The translations under genes and the position numbers were made by a program. Positions 9,695-20,902 of a DNA stretch of 64,000 bases are shown piece after piece. The DNA is from Yersinia similis (GTDB lineage: Bacteria > Pseudomonadota > Gammaproteobacteria > Enterobacterales > Enterobacteriaceae), in NCBI RefSeq assembly GCF_001053095.1, contig NZ_CGBP01000008.1:1-64000 (forward strand), in the 5' to 3' direction. Position 1 is the stretch's first letter, and each line of letters begins with the position of its first letter. Below the pieces are notes generated by a model. It was not told the DNA's origin and did not search any database. It was given only the letters and a program-made list of their open reading frames with translations.

Positions 9695-9887
9695 TGCTCC
9701 TCAAAAATTAACGGGGCTATTTCAGACAACTGACAAGCCCTCAATGACTCGCTTTTAAACGGTGAGGAAGACTGCCCACGCCATGGATGGCACTGTTCTA
9801 ACCCACATGGAAACTATTTTCATACAGGGAATAGGCATTTTTACGATCTGTTTATTCTCTCTGCTGTGGGCATTTAGTCATCAACCG

Positions 9888-11288
9888 CTACTCTCTCTTC
9901 TTCTTTTTCAATGCTGGTGTTGGTTTATCCCAATCTAAGTGCCAGCACGGCTCATTTTCATTCGCCTGCCCCGCTTGGGTAACGAATACCCCCGCGGCTG
10001 CAATTAATTGTTCACCGAAATATAACAGCGGAATACGTCCCCGCTGCCATGGGGGAATACCCAGCTCTTGCCATACTTTTTTACTTTGACGCGAGTGATG
10101 CCGCCCAACAATTTTGATATCGCCCTGTAAACCAAAACGTACACTTATTTCCTCGCCAACGGTGGCAGACCGGACCGCTTGCCCACCAGCAGAGACAAAC
10201 CTCAGTACGCCTAAATCGGCAGGTAGCCATAATGGCTCTGGCAATAAAGGTATTATCGACGAATTTGGGGCAGCCTTAACGGTTGCCCAAGGTAAGTAAT
10301 TTATTGTTATTTCAGCCAGGGGCATTAATAAATACAGATGTTGACGAAAACGGCGTACCTGACAGGTGCCAATCATTAATTGAGGCTCCGCATCTTGCCG
10401 TGCCATGGCAACCTCCAACCACAGGCGCTGCAATTGGCTTTGCGATGGCATTGGTGCACCAAGACTCGCCAACCAGCGACGCAATATAGCAGCCCGCTTC
10501 GCCACTGATGCCTGTAATAACCCATCAATAGAGAGTGAGCTGTCAGGTTTCTGTAACTGCTGTAGGTTTTCAGCCAACAGTTCATCCAATAACTGCTCCT
10601 GCTCAGCACATAACCCCGCACTACGTGCCGTGGCCTGAGCAAAATGTGGCCACCGTTGATTGAGTATTGGCAGAACCTTTAGCCGTAAGAAATTGCGATC
10701 AAAACGATCATCTTGATTGCTATCATCTTCAATCCATTGTAGTTGCTGTGTCCGCGCATAGTTCTCTAATATCTTTCGAGAAAAAGCGAGTAGTGGCCGC
10801 AAGAGTTGGCTGTGGGCAAAGGGCATTTTGGTCGCCATCGCAGAGAGCCCTGCTGGCCCGCTGCCACGCTTAAGCGCCAACAGGAAGGTCTCACATTGAT
10901 CGTCCAAATGCTGGGCGGTCAGTAAGACTTCATTGGTAGCCAAATTGGCAGAAAAGGCCTGGTAACGTGCTGATCTGGCTGCCGCTTCTATTCCATTCTG
11001 CCGAGAATCAATATTAACTCGCACCACCTTCAGCTCAACATTCCATTGCTCACATTGCTGTATGCAATGTTTTACCCAGCTATCAGCCTGCGGGTTTAAA
11101 CCATGATGAATATGAATAGCGCGAATGCTCAGCTCGGGAATAAGTTGCTGACGTAAACAGACCAATAAATGCAGTAACACCGTGGAATCTAACCCACCAC
11201 TGAACCCCACCAACAGATGACGGTTTTCACCCAGTTGAGCGAAAAGGGGGTTAAGTAACACATTGGGTATCGAGGTGACTGAGTTCAT
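9888..11288 (-). CDS. tilS: tRNA(Ile)-lysidine synthetase
   Basis: TilS converts C34 of the minor tRNA-Ile (CAU anticodon) to lysidine, switching it from Met to Ile identity. This is essential for reading AUA. The N-terminal N-type ATP-pyrophosphatase P-loop SGGLDS is at 30-35, and HHGLNPQAD and ATKMP-type segments follow. The C-terminal tRNA-binding domains complete a protein of 466 aa, a little longer than E. coli TilS. The ATG is one base after the yaeR stop (TGA-C-ATG), so the two are coupled. Confidence 0.96.
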   Translation of the reverse strand: MNSVTSIPNVLLNPLFAQLGENRHLLVGFSGGLDSTVLLHLLVCLRQQLIPELSIRAIHIHHGLNPQADSWVKHCIQQCEQWNVELKVVRVNIDSRQNGIEAAARSARYQAFSANLATNEVLLTAQHLDDQCETFLLALKRGSGPAGLSAMATKMPFAHSQLLRPLLAFSRKILENYARTQQLQWIEDDSNQDDRFDRNFLRLKVLPILNQRWPHFAQATARSAGLCAEQEQLLDELLAENLQQLQKPDSSLSIDGLLQASVAKRAAILRRWLASLGAPMPSQSQLQRLWLEVAMARQDAEPQLMIGTCQVRRFRQHLYLLMPLAEITINYLPWATVKAAPNSSIIPLLPEPLWLPADLGVLRFVSAGGQAVRSATVGEEISVRFGLQGDIKIVGRHHSRQSKKVWQELGIPPWQRGRIPLLYFGEQLIAAAGVFVTQAGQANENEPCWHLDWDKPTPALKKKKRE

Positions 11289-11289
11289 G

Positions 11290-11688
11290 TCATTCCGGTT
11301 TCAATTCATATAGCTCCAGTGGTAAACCATCTGGGTCATTAAAGAAAGTAAAACGTGATTGAGTATAGGGATCAATGCGAACTGCTTCGCAAACAACTCC
11401 CGCGACGGCAAGTTCTCTTAGCGCCAGATCAATATCATCAACTTGGAAAGCCAGATGACGTAAACCACAGGCCTCTGGACGACTTGGGCGTGGTGCCGGT
11501 GAAGGAAAGGAGAATAATTCGATGGTGTATTGACCATGTAACGCCAGGTCAGCTTTCCATGAATCACGCTCTTCGCGATAAACCTCACTGATCAGATTAA
11601 AACCTAGCACCTCACAGTAGAACCGTTTACTGGCCTGATAATCTGAGCAAATGATCGCAATATGGTGAATCTTATTTATTGCCAGCAC
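11290..11688 (-). CDS. yaeR: VOC-superfamily (glyoxalase-like) protein YaeR
   Basis: A 132-aa single-domain member of the vicinal-oxygen-chelate superfamily, related to glyoxalase I. It has paired beta-alpha-beta-beta-beta units and the typical metal-ligand positions: His in KIHHIAII, Glu in TIELFSF, His in LRHLAF and Glu in PLELYE. The substrate is unknown. It is orthologous to E. coli YaeR and directly upstream of tilS in one operon, though I know of no established functional link between the two. Confidence 0.9.
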   Translation of the reverse strand: MLAINKIHHIAIICSDYQASKRFYCEVLGFNLISEVYREERDSWKADLALHGQYTIELFSFPSPAPRPSRPEACGLRHLAFQVDDIDLALRELAVAGVVCEAVRIDPYTQSRFTFFNDPDGLPLELYELKPE

Positions 11689-11717
11689 GTGTCCTCCGTT
11701 AAATTAAACATGTTCCC

Positions 11718-11903
11718 CCTGCCATGCTTTAAGTTGCATGTGTGTTGGCCCCCCTGCAACTCGAATTATTAGGGTATATACCCGTCGCTCTTCAAGATGC
11801 AAGGGTGTTAGCTGTCCTTTCTCACCCCAGTCACTTAGTTATCTAAGCTCCTGGGGATTTACTCGGTTGCCGCCTAACTGTATCTCGAAGTAACTTGGGT
11901 ATA
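11718..11903. repeat. Tandem pair of palindromic intergenic repeats (short plus full copy)
   Basis: A shortened copy (11718-11780) has TTAAGTTGCATGTG at one end and CTGCAACTCGAATTATTAGG at the other. It is directly followed by a full copy (11781-11903) running from CCCGTCGCTCTTCAAGATGC to ATCTCGAAGTAACTTGGGTAT. The full copy includes a central hairpin (CCCCAG / CTGGGG). The ends are inverted repeats. Related short copies occur at 16522, 30112 and 48715. This repeat and the accA terminator fill the 307-base gap where E. coli carries ldcC. Confidence 0.8.
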
Positions 11904-11942
11904 GATTGCTTAACTAAATTCGGGTATTCAGTAAAAAATAGA

Positions 11943-11980
11943 TAAAAAAAACCGGCGCTTAAATTCCGCACCGGCTTTAT
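11943..11980 (-). terminator. accA terminator
   Basis: Read on the minus strand, a stem AGCCGGTGC / GCGCCGGTT is followed by a run of seven T. It lies 16 bases past the accA stop and is a strong intrinsic terminator. It probably ends the long transcript that includes dnaE-accA. Confidence 0.9.
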
Positions 11981-11995
11981 CAGTTAGCAATCAAC

Positions 11996-12955
11996 TCAGC
12001 AATAGCCGTAGTTCATCAAGCGCTGATAACGACGATTTAATAACTCTTCATCATTCAGCACATCCAAATCATTGAGATCTGCCAACAGTTGCGCTTTCAG
12101 TGAGACAGCAATCGCGAAATAATCACGATGTGCGCCCCCCAGAGGTTCAGGGATCACTGAGTCAATCATTTTCAGTTCTTTTAGACGATGTGCAGTAATC
12201 CCCATAGCTTCTGCGGCTAATGGCGCTTTATCCGCACTTTTCCACAGAATAGAGGCACAACCTTCTGGAGAGATAACAGAATAAGTGCTGTATTGCAGCA
12301 TATTCACTTTATCACCCACACCAATAGCCAACGCACCACCAGATCCACCTTCACCAATCACGGTACAAACGATAGGGACATTCAGTCGTGACATTTCGCG
12401 CAAGTTGCGCGCAATCGCTTCTGATTGACCACGTTCTTCCGCCCCAACCCCCGGATAAGCACCCGGTGTGTCGATGAAAGTAATAATAGGTAACTTAAAG
12501 CGTTCAGCCATTTCCATCAGACGTAAAGCTTTACGATACCCTTCTGGTGCTGGCATACCAAAGTTACGACGGATCTTCTCTTTGGTTTCACGCCCTTTTT
12601 GATGACCAATAATCATCACCGGGCGGCCGTCCAGACGTGCAATACCGCCGACAATAGCTTTATCATCGGCATAAGCACGATCACCAGCCAGCTCTTCAAA
12701 ATCGGTAAAGATGTTAGCGATATAATCCAGGGTATAAGGACGACGAGGATGGCGTGCCAATTGGGCAATCTGCCATGCGCCGAGGTCCGAGAAAATTTTC
12801 CGCGTCAGCTCAACACTTTTCTCACGCAGACGCTGGACCTCTTCATCCAGATTAATATCTAATTTTTCGTCTTGACGGCTGACTGCAGTCAGCGAGTCAA
12901 TTTTCGCTTCCAGCTCTGCAATCGGCTGTTCAAAATCAAGAAAATTCAGACTCAT
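11996..12955 (-). CDS. accA: Acetyl-CoA carboxylase carboxyltransferase subunit alpha
   Basis: AccA with AccD transfers the carboxyl group from carboxybiotin-BCCP to acetyl-CoA, making malonyl-CoA for fatty-acid synthesis. The 319 aa match E. coli AccA in length. Visible crotonase-fold landmarks include [19 protein letters not shown], the oxyanion-hole glycines in [15 protein letters not shown], and [15 protein letters not shown]. It starts 12 bases after dnaE, as the last gene of the lpx-dnaE-accA block. This ties fatty-acid initiation to lipid A and replication genes, as in E. coli. Confidence 0.97.
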   Translation of the reverse strand: MSLNFLDFEQPIAELEAKIDSLTAVSRQDEKLDINLDEEVQRLREKSVELTRKIFSDLGAWQIAQLARHPRRPYTLDYIANIFTDFEELAGDRAYADDKAIVGGIARLDGRPVMIIGHQKGRETKEKIRRNFGMPAPEGYRKALRLMEMAERFKLPIITFIDTPGAYPGVGAEERGQSEAIARNLREMSRLNVPIVCTVIGEGGSGGALAIGVGDKVNMLQYSTYSVISPEGCASILWKSADKAPLAAEAMGITAHRLKELKMIDSVIPEPLGGAHRDYFAIAVSLKAQLLADLNDLDVLNDEELLNRRYQRLMNYGYC

Positions 12956-12967
12956 AGCATTCCTATT

Positions 12968-15900
12968 TTAGTCAAATTCCAGTTCCACTTGCTCATTACC
13001 TACCAACGTTCGCAAATCGATTAATAAGCGATCGGTGGGCGTCACGCGCCATGTGGCCCCAAACCGCAGCCGGGCGCGAGCATCTTCCCGTTGGTAATAA
13101 AGATGTACTGGGATCGTCCCCGCTCGATGGGGTTCCAACGACTGACGGAGACGGTTCAAAAGCTGGTCATCAATTTGCCTGTCGGTCAGCGATATAGCAA
13201 GCCCACGGGCATATTTTTCACGAGCTTCACTGATGTCCATTAACTCACGGGCGGTCATTTTAAGCCCACCACTAAAGTCATCAAAGCTGACCTGTCCGGT
13301 GGCTATCAGGATACGGTCTTTTTCCAATAAATGCTGATATTTTTCCAATGCATCGGTGAATAACATTACCTCCAGACGACCAGAGCGGTCATCTAGCGTA
13401 CAAATACCAATACGATTACCACGTTTTGTGACCATAACCCTTGCCGCGATCACCAGCCCCACTGCGGTGGTCATTTTGCCCCGATCCGTTGGATGCATAT
13501 CCTTCAAACGCATCCCACCGGCATAGCGTTCGATTTCCTTAAGGTACTGAGTGATCGGATGGCCAGTTAAATACAACCCCAGTGTTTCCCGTTCACCGTC
13601 TAAAACAACCTGCTCCTGCCATGGCGGCACATTGGCATAGGATTGCTCAACCTGCTCAGGCGCGTCGGCTAATACACCAAACATATCTACCTGACCAATC
13701 GCTTCGGCTTTAGCATGTTGATCTGCGGCTTTAAGCGCTTCCCCCAGAGAACTCATCAATGCTGCACGGTGTGGCCCCAAACGGTCAAATGCACCGGACA
13801 TGATAAGTTTTTCTAAAATGCGCTTGTTAAGCTTTTTGGTATCGACGCGGGCGCACAGGTCAAACAACTCTTTAAAGTAGCCCCCCTCTTTACGCGCCTC
13901 CAGAATGGCTTCTATCGGCCCCTCACCTACCCCTTTAATGGCACCAATACCATAAACAATTTCGCCATCATCATTCACATGGAAATGGTATAAACCGCTG
14001 TTGATGTCAGGGGGCAGAATCTTCAGCCCCATGCGCCAGCATTCATCGACCAAGCCGACCACTTTGTCAGTATTATCCATATCAGCAGTCATTACTGCAG
14101 CCATAAATTCAGCCGGATAATGGGCTTTTAACCACAACGTTTGATAGGAGACTAATGCATAGGCTGCCGAGTGAGATTTGTTAAAACCATAACCCGCAAA
14201 TTTCTCAACCAGGTCAAAGATTTTAATCGCCAACTCACCATCGATACCCTGACTTTTCGCACCATCTTCAAATACAGAACGCTGCTTAGCCATCTCAGCA
14301 GGGTTTTTCTTACCCATGGCACGACGCAACATGTCCGCACCACCCAGTGAGTAGCCAGACAGAACCTGCGCAATTTGCATGACCTGTTCCTGATACAAGA
14401 TGATGCCGTAGGTCGGCTCAAGCACAGGTTTCAAGGATTCATGTTGCCACTCAATATCTGGGTAAGATATCGCTTCACGGCCATGTTTACGGTCAATAAA
14501 GTTATCAACCATCCCTGATTGTAACGGACCGGGACGAAATAACGCCACCAATGCGATCATATCCTCGAAGCAGTCAGGCTTCAGGCGCTTGATCAAGTCT
14601 TTCATCCCTCTGGATTCCAGCTGGAATACTGCTGTCGTTTCCGAGCGTTGCAGCATATCGAAGCTTTTTTTATCCTCCAGCGGAATAGAGGCGATATCAA
14701 TTGGCTCCAATCCAGTTTTAGCGCGCCGGGCGTTAATCATCTCCAACGCCCAGTTAAGAATGGTTAGTGTACGCAAACCGAGGAAGTCAAACTTCACCAG
14801 CCCAGCATATTCCACATCATTTTTATCAAACTGCGTGACTGGGTTATTACCTTCCGCATCACAATAGAGTGGGGCAAAATCGGTAATTTTGGTGGGGGCA
14901 ATAACCACACCACCTGCATGTTTACCGGCATTTCGCGTTACCCCTTCCAGCTTACGCGCCATATCAATTAGCGCCCTGACCTCTTCATCAGCTTCATAAA
15001 TTTCAGGTAGCTGTGGCTCTGCCGCAAATGCTTTTTCCAGCGTCATCCCCGGATCGAGTGGGATTAATTTTGAGATCCGATCGACAAAACCATAGGGATG
15101 GCCTAATACACGGCCTACATCGCGGATGACCGCTTTAGCCGCCATGGTACCGAAGGTAATTATCTGGGAAACAGCATCGCGGCCATACATTTCCGCCACG
15201 TGTTCGATCACCAGATCACGTTTCTCCATACAGAAGTCAACGTCGAAGTCAGGCATCGATACACGTTCCGGGTTCAGGAAGCGCTCGAACAGTAGATCAA
15301 ACTCCAGTGGGTCAATATCCGTAATTTTCAGAGCGTAAGCCACCAACGAGCCTGCGCCAGAACCACGCCCTGGCCCCACCGGTACGCCGTTGTCTTTTGA
15401 CCACTGGATAAATTCCATAACAATCAGGAAGTAACCAGGGAAGCCCATTTGGTTAATAACTTTGAGCTCGATATCCAGCCGTTCATCATATTCTGGCCGT
15501 TTTTGCAGCCTAACCTCAGGGTCCGGAAACAGAAACTCCAAACGTTCTTCCAAACCTTGTTTGGCTTTTTCTACCAGAAAATCTTCTGTACTCATCTCCC
15601 CCGTGGGGAATTGCGGTAAGAAATATTCCCCAAGACGGATAGTGGCATTACAGCGCTTGGCTATCTCAACACTGTTGATCAACGCTTCTGGAATATCAGC
15701 GAACAGCTCACACATCTGTTCTTCATCGCGCATAAACTGCTGTGGGCTGTAATTCTTCGGCCGTTTAGGATCAACCAATGTAAAACCGTCGTGGATAGCA
15801 ACACGGACTTCATGGGCATCAAAATCCGACTCATCAATAAAACGCACATCATTGGTCGCAACAACAGGCAAACCGCGCTCAGTGGCCAATGCCACGGCAG

Positions 15901-16450
15901 CATGAAGATAGTTCTCTTCGTCTGGACGCCCGGTACGAATAAGTTCGAGATAATAACTGTCTGGAAAGTGTGCCTGATAAAAGGCGAGACATTGATCAAC
16001 CTGAACCTGGTTACCCCGTAGCAGGAATTTGCCCACATCCCCCATTCGGCCACCAGACAGCAGAATTAATCCTTCTTTATATTTGCTCAGCCAATCGCGA
16101 TCAATGATAGGACCCGCAGCGCCATAACCTCGTTGGTAGGCTTCTGAGATCAATAAAGTCAGATTTTGGTAGCCTTCATTATTGCGAGCCAAAACCGTGA
16201 GGTGGGCTAATTCATCACCCAGTATTTCACTTTGTACGTAGAAGTCAGCACCGATGATGGGTTTAATCCCTGCACCATGAGCGCTACCGTAGAATTTCAC
16301 CAGGCCACAGAGGTTAGTAAAATCGGTAATAGCCAGAGCAGGCATACCTAACGCAGCGGCTCTTTTCACCAAAGGTCCAATCTTAGCTAATCCATCGATC
16401 ATGGAGTAATCGCTATGAACACGCAGGTGGACAAAACGAGGTTCGGCCAT
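12968..16450 (-). CDS. dnaE: DNA polymerase III alpha subunit
   Basis: DnaE is the replicative polymerase catalytic subunit. I use the ATG at 16450 ([16 protein letters not shown]), which gives 1160 aa, the E. coli length. The in-frame ATG 33 bases upstream adds 11 residues that are not family sequence. The PHP domain is at the N-terminus (HVHSDYS-type motif). The catalytic PDFDVDF motif falls at 400-406, so Asp401 and Asp403 coincide with the E. coli catalytic aspartates. The beta-clamp-binding, tandem HhH and OB regions follow. accA is immediately downstream. Confidence 0.97.
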   Translation of the reverse strand: MAEPRFVHLRVHSDYSMIDGLAKIGPLVKRAAALGMPALAITDFTNLCGLVKFYGSAHGAGIKPIIGADFYVQSEILGDELAHLTVLARNNEGYQNLTLLISEAYQRGYGAAGPIIDRDWLSKYKEGLILLSGGRMGDVGKFLLRGNQVQVDQCLAFYQAHFPDSYYLELIRTGRPDEENYLHAAVALATERGLPVVATNDVRFIDESDFDAHEVRVAIHDGFTLVDPKRPKNYSPQQFMRDEEQMCELFADIPEALINSVEIAKRCNATIRLGEYFLPQFPTGEMSTEDFLVEKAKQGLEERLEFLFPDPEVRLQKRPEYDERLDIELKVINQMGFPGYFLIVMEFIQWSKDNGVPVGPGRGSGAGSLVAYALKITDIDPLEFDLLFERFLNPERVSMPDFDVDFCMEKRDLVIEHVAEMYGRDAVSQIITFGTMAAKAVIRDVGRVLGHPYGFVDRISKLIPLDPGMTLEKAFAAEPQLPEIYEADEEVRALIDMARKLEGVTRNAGKHAGGVVIAPTKITDFAPLYCDAEGNNPVTQFDKNDVEYAGLVKFDFLGLRTLTILNWALEMINARRAKTGLEPIDIASIPLEDKKSFDMLQRSETTAVFQLESRGMKDLIKRLKPDCFEDMIALVALFRPGPLQSGMVDNFIDRKHGREAISYPDIEWQHESLKPVLEPTYGIILYQEQVMQIAQVLSGYSLGGADMLRRAMGKKNPAEMAKQRSVFEDGAKSQGIDGELAIKIFDLVEKFAGYGFNKSHSAAYALVSYQTLWLKAHYPAEFMAAVMTADMDNTDKVVGLVDECWRMGLKILPPDINSGLYHFHVNDDGEIVYGIGAIKGVGEGPIEAILEARKEGGYFKELFDLCARVDTKKLNKRILEKLIMSGAFDRLGPHRAALMSSLGEALKAADQHAKAEAIGQVDMFGVLADAPEQVEQSYANVPPWQEQVVLDGERETLGLYLTGHPITQYLKEIERYAGGMRLKDMHPTDRGKMTTAVGLVIAARVMVTKRGNRIGICTLDDRSGRLEVMLFTDALEKYQHLLEKDRILIATGQVSFDDFSGGLKMTARELMDISEAREKYARGLAISLTDRQIDDQLLNRLRQSLEPHRAGTIPVHLYYQREDARARLRFGATWRVTPTDRLLIDLRTLVGNEQVELEFD

Positions 16451-16521
16451 ATCCAGATACCAGAAATGAGTGAATTGAATCATACGCCCCGGTAGCTAAG
16501 TACTCGGAACATCATAGCTAT

Positions 16522-16590
16522 TCCCGTAATACTTCAAGTTGCCTATGTGTAGGCTATCTTCATGCAACTCAAATTATTTAGGGTATATAT
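16522..16590. repeat. Short copy of the palindromic intergenic repeat
   Basis: The terminal sequences CCCGTAATACTTCAAGTTGC and CATGCAACTCAAATTATTTA are inverted relatives of each other. They match the ends of the full element at 11781, with most of the centre missing. It lies in the 162-base rnhB-dnaE gap. Confidence 0.75.
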
Positions 16591-16612
16591 GTCATGGATG
16601 CAAGCTTATCAT

Positions 16613-17209
16613 TTACACCAAACCCAGCACCCGTTTAACCGGGCTAAAACTGCGCCGGTGATGTACCGTTGCACCAAGCGCAGCTAATTTTTCCAAATGA
16701 AAAGCCGTTGGGTAGCCTTTATGTTGTGCGAAACCATATTCAGGGAAGAGGAGATCCAACTCAGTCATTTCACGATCACGCGTCACCTTAGCTAAAATAG
16801 AAGCCGCGCTGATCTCCGCCACCCGGCTATCTCCTTTGACAACGGCCAGTGACGGCATCTGTAATTTCGGGCAACGATTACCATCGATCAACACATAATC
16901 GGGTACAATATGCAGCCCCGAGACAGCCCTTTGCATCGCAAGCATGGTTGCGTGCAAAATATTAAGTTGATCAATTTCTTCTGGTTCAGCACGACCGAGG
17001 CTCCATGATAGCGCCTTTTCAGTGATTTCGTCATACAGTGACAGACGGCGCTTCTCACTGAGTTTTTTTGAATCTGCCAAGCCAACTATTGGCCGATTAG
17101 GGTCAAGGATCACCGCCGCAGTGACTACAGCACCCACCAAGGGGCCACGACCCACTTCATCCACGCCAGCGATTAAATTAGCCTGTGGGTAAATAAAAGT
17201 CTCGCTCAT
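16613..17209 (-). CDS. rnhB: Ribonuclease HII
   Basis: RnhB removes ribonucleotides embedded in DNA by nicking 5' of the ribo residue. The 198-aa protein carries the diagnostic [15 protein letters not shown] motif (Asp17 and Glu18), a central LIDGN aspartate, and [12 protein letters not shown]. Its ATG overlaps the lpxB stop (ATGA). It is followed by a repeat-containing gap before dnaE, the same order as E. coli lpxB-rnhB-dnaE. Confidence 0.96.
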   Translation of the reverse strand: MSETFIYPQANLIAGVDEVGRGPLVGAVVTAAVILDPNRPIVGLADSKKLSEKRRLSLYDEITEKALSWSLGRAEPEEIDQLNILHATMLAMQRAVSGLHIVPDYVLIDGNRCPKLQMPSLAVVKGDSRVAEISAASILAKVTRDREMTELDLLFPEYGFAQHKGYPTAFHLEKLAALGATVHHRRSFSPVKRVLGLV

Positions 17210-18390
17210 CGACCTGCCAGCTCCAATACAGCTTGTGCTGCCTGTTCATCCGCACCACAGCGGATGCTCTGATGCAGAACCCAAAAACGTTCCTTTAAGG
17301 CTGCTATTTCGCTACCACCTTGTAGCAACGGTAAAAGTGCACCAGCGAGTTTTTGCGGCTGGCACTCTTGTTGCAACAATTCTGTCACCAACTCTTCCCC
17401 TGCTAACAGATTCGGTAATGATACATAAGGTGTTTTGACTAATCGCTCTGCCAACCAGAAAGTAAATGGCTTCATACGATACCCCACAACCATAGGGCAT
17501 TTGGCCAGCATACATTCAAGTGCAGCGGTGCCTGAGGCTAACAATGCCGCATCACTGGCGATCATCGCTACACGCGCTTTACCATCCAGTAAATGTACTG
17601 ATAAATCAGGCGCAATTTCTGCTTTAATTCGCTCGAATTGTTCACGTCGCTTGCTGTTGACCAAGGGAACCAATACTTCCAGATTTGGCAATTGATCACG
17701 CAGAATTACCGCTGTACGTAAAAAATCAGCGCTGAGCATTTCAACTTCAGAGTGGCGGCTACCCGGTAACAGCGCCAGACAAGAGGCATTAGCCGCAATG
17801 CCAAGCTCTACTCTTGCTGCCTGCTGATCTGGCACCAGTGGCATAGCATCGGCCATGGTATGGCCTATAAAACGACAGGGGACATTGAAACGATCATAAA
17901 ACGCTTTTTCAAAAGGGAGAAAAGCCAACACCATGTTGGTCGCTTTTCCAATTTTGAAAACACGTTTTTGTCGCCAGGCCCAGACTGATGGGCTGACATA
18001 ATGAATAGTTCGGATACCACGTTGTTTTAAGCGCCCTTCAAGGGTGATATTGAAGTCGGGGGCGTCAATGCCAACAAAGACATCTGGAGAAAGCTCACTA
18101 AAACGCTGAGTCAGATCCCTCCTGATTTTCAATAACCGTGGTAGGCGCTCTAATACTTCAACAACACCCATGACGGCTAACTCTTCCATCTCATACCAGG
18201 CTTCACACCCTTCGGCTTGCATCAGAGGCCCAGCGACACCGACAAATCGGGCATTGGGTACTTGAGCTTTCAGCGCCCGAATCAATCCAGCGCCTAAGAT
18301 ATCGCCGGAAGTTTCTCCGGCAACTAAACCAATCGTTAGGGGACGTCCAGCGTTTAATGAACAATCAGCAGTCAATGGGCTATTTTGCAT
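17206..18390 (-). CDS. lpxB: Lipid-A-disaccharide synthase
   Basis: LpxB joins UDP-2,3-diacylglucosamine to lipid X, forming the beta-1,6 lipid A disaccharide at the inner face of the inner membrane. The GT-B glycosyltransferase (family 19) shows [17 protein letters not shown] near the N-terminus, followed by [17 protein letters not shown] and [11 protein letters not shown]. The 394 aa are about 12 residues more than E. coli because of a longer N-terminal tail. The start lies 3 bases after lpxA, and the end overlaps rnhB by 4 bases. Confidence 0.96.
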   Translation of the reverse strand: MQNSPLTADCSLNAGRPLTIGLVAGETSGDILGAGLIRALKAQVPNARFVGVAGPLMQAEGCEAWYEMEELAVMGVVEVLERLPRLLKIRRDLTQRFSELSPDVFVGIDAPDFNITLEGRLKQRGIRTIHYVSPSVWAWRQKRVFKIGKATNMVLAFLPFEKAFYDRFNVPCRFIGHTMADAMPLVPDQQAARVELGIAANASCLALLPGSRHSEVEMLSADFLRTAVILRDQLPNLEVLVPLVNSKRREQFERIKAEIAPDLSVHLLDGKARVAMIASDAALLASGTAALECMLAKCPMVVGYRMKPFTFWLAERLVKTPYVSLPNLLAGEELVTELLQQECQPQKLAGALLPLLQGGSEIAALKERFWVLHQSIRCGADEQAAQAVLELAGR

Positions 18391-18393
18391 AGG

Positions 18394-19182
18394 TCAGCGA
18401 ATAATACCGCGGGTCGAACGAGCAAAGAAATCACTGAACGCTTTAACTACTGGATATTGCTTCGCTAGTTCAGCAATTTCTGGTTTCACTTCATCCAGTG
18501 ACCGACCACTGCGGTACAATAATTTGTACGCACTACGGATAGCATGAAGAGATTCTTTGTCGAAACCACGACGCTTCAAACCTTCAATATTAATCCCAAA
18601 TGGTGTCGCATGATTACCCTGAGCGATGACAAAAGGAGGCACATCCTGAGTAATACCGGAACAACCACCGACCATAACATGTGCACCGATCACACAAAAT
18701 TGATGGATAGCTGTCATTCCACCGATAATAGCGTAATCGTCAATCTCTACATGGCCACCCAACGCTGCGTTATTAGCAAGAATGCAACGGTTACCAATGA
18801 CACAATCATGGGCAACATGGGTATTAATCATCAGTAGATTGTCGCAACCGACCTGGGTCAAGCCCCCACCTTGTGTAGTACCACGGTGGATAGAGACACT
18901 TTCGCGTATACGGTTACGATCACCAATCTCAACCCGAGTAGGCTCACCAGCATATTTCAGATCTTGGTTCGCTTCACCGATGGAAGCAAACTGGTAAATT
19001 TGATTATCACAACCGATCTTGGTTATGCCATTAACGACAACGTGGGATTTCAGTTCCGTGCCAGCACCAATTTCCACCTGGGATCCGACAATGCAGAAGG
19101 GCCCAATATAAACACCAGCGCCAATGACGGCACCTTCTTCAACGATAGAACTTGGATGGATAAAGGCGGTTTTGTCAATCAC
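18394..19182 (-). CDS. lpxA: UDP-N-acetylglucosamine acyltransferase
   Basis: LpxA adds R-3-hydroxyacyl to UDP-GlcNAc, the first step of lipid A synthesis. The N-terminal two-thirds is a left-handed beta-helix of hexapeptide repeats ([LIV]-G-x-x-x-x). The catalytic base His125 sits in [10 protein letters not shown], exactly at the E. coli position. The length is 262 aa, the same as E. coli. It is 3 bases after fabZ, which competes for the same hydroxyacyl-ACP substrate. Confidence 0.97.
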   Translation of the reverse strand: MIDKTAFIHPSSIVEEGAVIGAGVYIGPFCIVGSQVEIGAGTELKSHVVVNGITKIGCDNQIYQFASIGEANQDLKYAGEPTRVEIGDRNRIRESVSIHRGTTQGGGLTQVGCDNLLMINTHVAHDCVIGNRCILANNAALGGHVEIDDYAIIGGMTAIHQFCVIGAHVMVGGCSGITQDVPPFVIAQGNHATPFGINIEGLKRRGFDKESLHAIRSAYKLLYRSGRSLDEVKPEIAELAKQYPVVKAFSDFFARSTRGIIR

Positions 19183-19185
19183 GAA

Positions 19186-19719
19186 TCAGGACTCCTTAAC
19201 GACAGGATTTACAACATCTGGTTTTACAACATCTGATTTTACAACGACAGATTCTGCAGGTGCTGTTGCTGGTTTGCTACGCGCGCACATCATGGTTGCA
19301 GTGCAGACGATTTCGCCATCGACTTTAGCTACACCGGTAAAACGGGTCAGGCCACGGCGTTCTTTAACAAACTCAACTTCCATGATCATCTGATCGCCAG
19401 GCACTACCGGGCGCTTAAAACGTGCTTCATCAATACCAGCAAAGTAATAAAGCTCGCCCGGTTCCAATTTACCACGACTCTTAAACGCCAAAATCCCTGT
19501 AGCCTGTGCCATCGCTTCTAATATAAGCACACCAGGGAAGATAGGCTTGCCTGGGAAATGGCCTTGAAAAAATGGCTCATTAAAAGAGACGTTCTTCACT
19601 GCACGCAGAAATTTTCCTTCCTCAAAATCAAGGACACGGTCTACCAGCAAGAACGGAAAACGGTGCGGGAGTAGATCCAAAATCTCTTCAATATGCAGAG
19701 TATGAGTGTCAGTAGTCAA
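19186..19719 (-). CDS. fabZ: 3-hydroxyacyl-ACP dehydratase FabZ with an extra C-terminal tail
   Basis: FabZ dehydrates 3-hydroxyacyl-ACP in fatty-acid elongation. The hotdog-fold motif [10 protein letters not shown] is present, with catalytic His54 and Glu68 at the E. coli positions. The E. coli-like part ends near residue 147 (MMCARSK). A tail of about 30 residues follows that E. coli FabZ (151 aa) lacks. It is built of repeated VVK-SD/PD/NP units encoded by a 15-bp tandem repeat. The tail is low-complexity, charged and probably disordered. The gene sits between lpxD and lpxA, 3 bases from lpxA. Confidence 0.96.
   Translation of the reverse strand: MTTDTHTLHIEEILDLLPHRFPFLLVDRVLDFEEGKFLRAVKNVSFNEPFFQGHFPGKPIFPGVLILEAMAQATGILAFKSRGKLEPGELYYFAGIDEARFKRPVVPGDQMIMEVEFVKERRGLTRFTGVAKVDGEIVCTATMMCARSKPATAPAESVVVKSDVVKPDVVNPVVKES
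19208..19252. repeat. In-frame 15-bp tandem repeat (three units) in fabZ
   Basis: Three 15-bp units (19208-19222, 19223-19237 and 19238-19252) share the start TTTACAAC. The first two differ at one position. Because 15 is a multiple of three, copy-number change would alter the FabZ tail length without a frameshift. Confidence 0.85.
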
Positions 19720-19759
19720 AATACTCTTCCTGTCTAAAAAACTGATGCTATCAACAACA

Positions 19760-19798
19760 CGGCCTGCACAGCCCCAAAGGGAGGCATTAGGCAGGCCG
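19760..19798. repeat. Hairpin in the lpxD-fabZ gap
   Basis: Perfect arms CGGCCTGC (19760-19767) and GCAGGCCG (19791-19798) enclose a second small inverted repeat (GCCCC / GGGAGGC). There is no U-tract, so it looks like an mRNA-stability or processing hairpin and not a terminator. It splits the 157-base lpxD-fabZ gap within a co-directional operon. Confidence 0.55.
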
Positions 19799-19876
19799 CA
19801 AATTAGGAACTCTGTAGACTTTTGGCATCACTACCAATAAGTTTGATTATTAACTCAGAGTGTCAGGCTAGAGTGA

Positions 19877-20899
19877 TTATTCTTTATCGATTTTACGCTC
19901 AACAGCTTTTAAGCGTTTATTAATACCATCAATATTCATCACTAAAGCGGCAGTTTTGCGCCACATTTTATTCGGTTGTAACGGAATACCGGAGGAGTAT
20001 AACCCAGGTTCAGTGATTGGTCGCATCACCATTCCCATTCCGGTGATTGTTACTTTATCACAAATTTCCATATGGCCATTAATCACACTGGCACCGCCAA
20101 TCATACAATAGCGGCCCACTTTCAAACTGCCAGCCATGATAACACCACCGGCAACTGCCGTATTGTCGCCAATCACAACGTTATGTGCAATCTGACATTG
20201 GTTATCAATGATGACACCGTTACCAATAATTGTGTTATCCAGAGCACCACGGTCAATCGTTGTACAGGCACCAATCTCAACACGGTCGCCAATATGTACA
20301 GAACCAAGCTGTGGTATTTTTATCCAGTTACCACGATCATTTGCATAACCAAAGCCATCGGCACCAATGACAGTACCAGATTGGATCAGGCAGTTCTGCC
20401 CAATAACAATTTCATGATAGATAGAAACATTAGCCCACAGACGGCTACCAGCACCAATATGGGTGTTCTTACCAATGAAGCAACCCGCACCGATGACAAC
20501 ATTATCGCCGAGTACAACACCCGACTCTATGACTGCATTCGCACCAACAGAAACCCTCTCTCCCAACGTTGCCTGCGGAGAAATCACGGCACTTGGTGCG
20601 ATATCCTGAGCAGGTTGAGGTGTGGTATCCATTATTTGAGCCATGCGCGCATAGGTGAAATAAGGATTTTCAACAACTAACGCGGCAACTTTACAAAAAG
20701 GTAAATCAGCCTCAGTCAATACCACAGCACCTGCATTACAAGATGCAAGTTGTCCCCGATAGCGGCTGTTTGACAAAAACGTGATTTGCTCAGGTTGGGC
20801 AGAATGCATAGAAGCGATGCCGGTGATGACAAGATCGCCATCACCGTGCACCTGTGCATCCAACTGCTGGGCTAAATCAGCCAGTCGAATTGAAGGCAT
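19877..20899 (-). CDS. lpxD: UDP-3-O-(3-hydroxyacyl)glucosamine N-acyltransferase
   Basis: LpxD adds the N-linked hydroxyacyl chain in the third step of lipid A synthesis. The 340-aa protein has an N-terminal uridine-binding domain (to about residue 100). A hexapeptide beta-helix follows, with catalytic His239 in CQIAHN, the same number as in E. coli. A C-terminal helical extension ([23 protein letters not shown]) contacts ACP. It starts 3 bases after skp. Confidence 0.97.
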   Translation of the reverse strand: MPSIRLADLAQQLDAQVHGDGDLVITGIASMHSAQPEQITFLSNSRYRGQLASCNAGAVVLTEADLPFCKVAALVVENPYFTYARMAQIMDTTPQPAQDIAPSAVISPQATLGERVSVGANAVIESGVVLGDNVVIGAGCFIGKNTHIGAGSRLWANVSIYHEIVIGQNCLIQSGTVIGADGFGYANDRGNWIKIPQLGSVHIGDRVEIGACTTIDRGALDNTIIGNGVIIDNQCQIAHNVVIGDNTAVAGGVIMAGSLKVGRYCMIGGASVINGHMEICDKVTITGMGMVMRPITEPGLYSSGIPLQPNKMWRKTAALVMNIDGINKRLKAVERKIDKE

Positions 20900-20902
20900 G
20901 TT

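Noticed and set aside
9772-9868. Inverted TGCCCAC / GTGGGCA pair between tilS and the cytochrome gene
   Set aside because: The arms are only 7 bases long and nearly 90 bases apart, so they are likely chance.
20072-20680. A 202-codon plus-strand open frame opposite lpxD, rich in Asn and Thr
   Set aside because: The Asn/Thr composition mirrors the hexapeptide-repeat coding of lpxD on the other strand. There is no ribosome site or domain.
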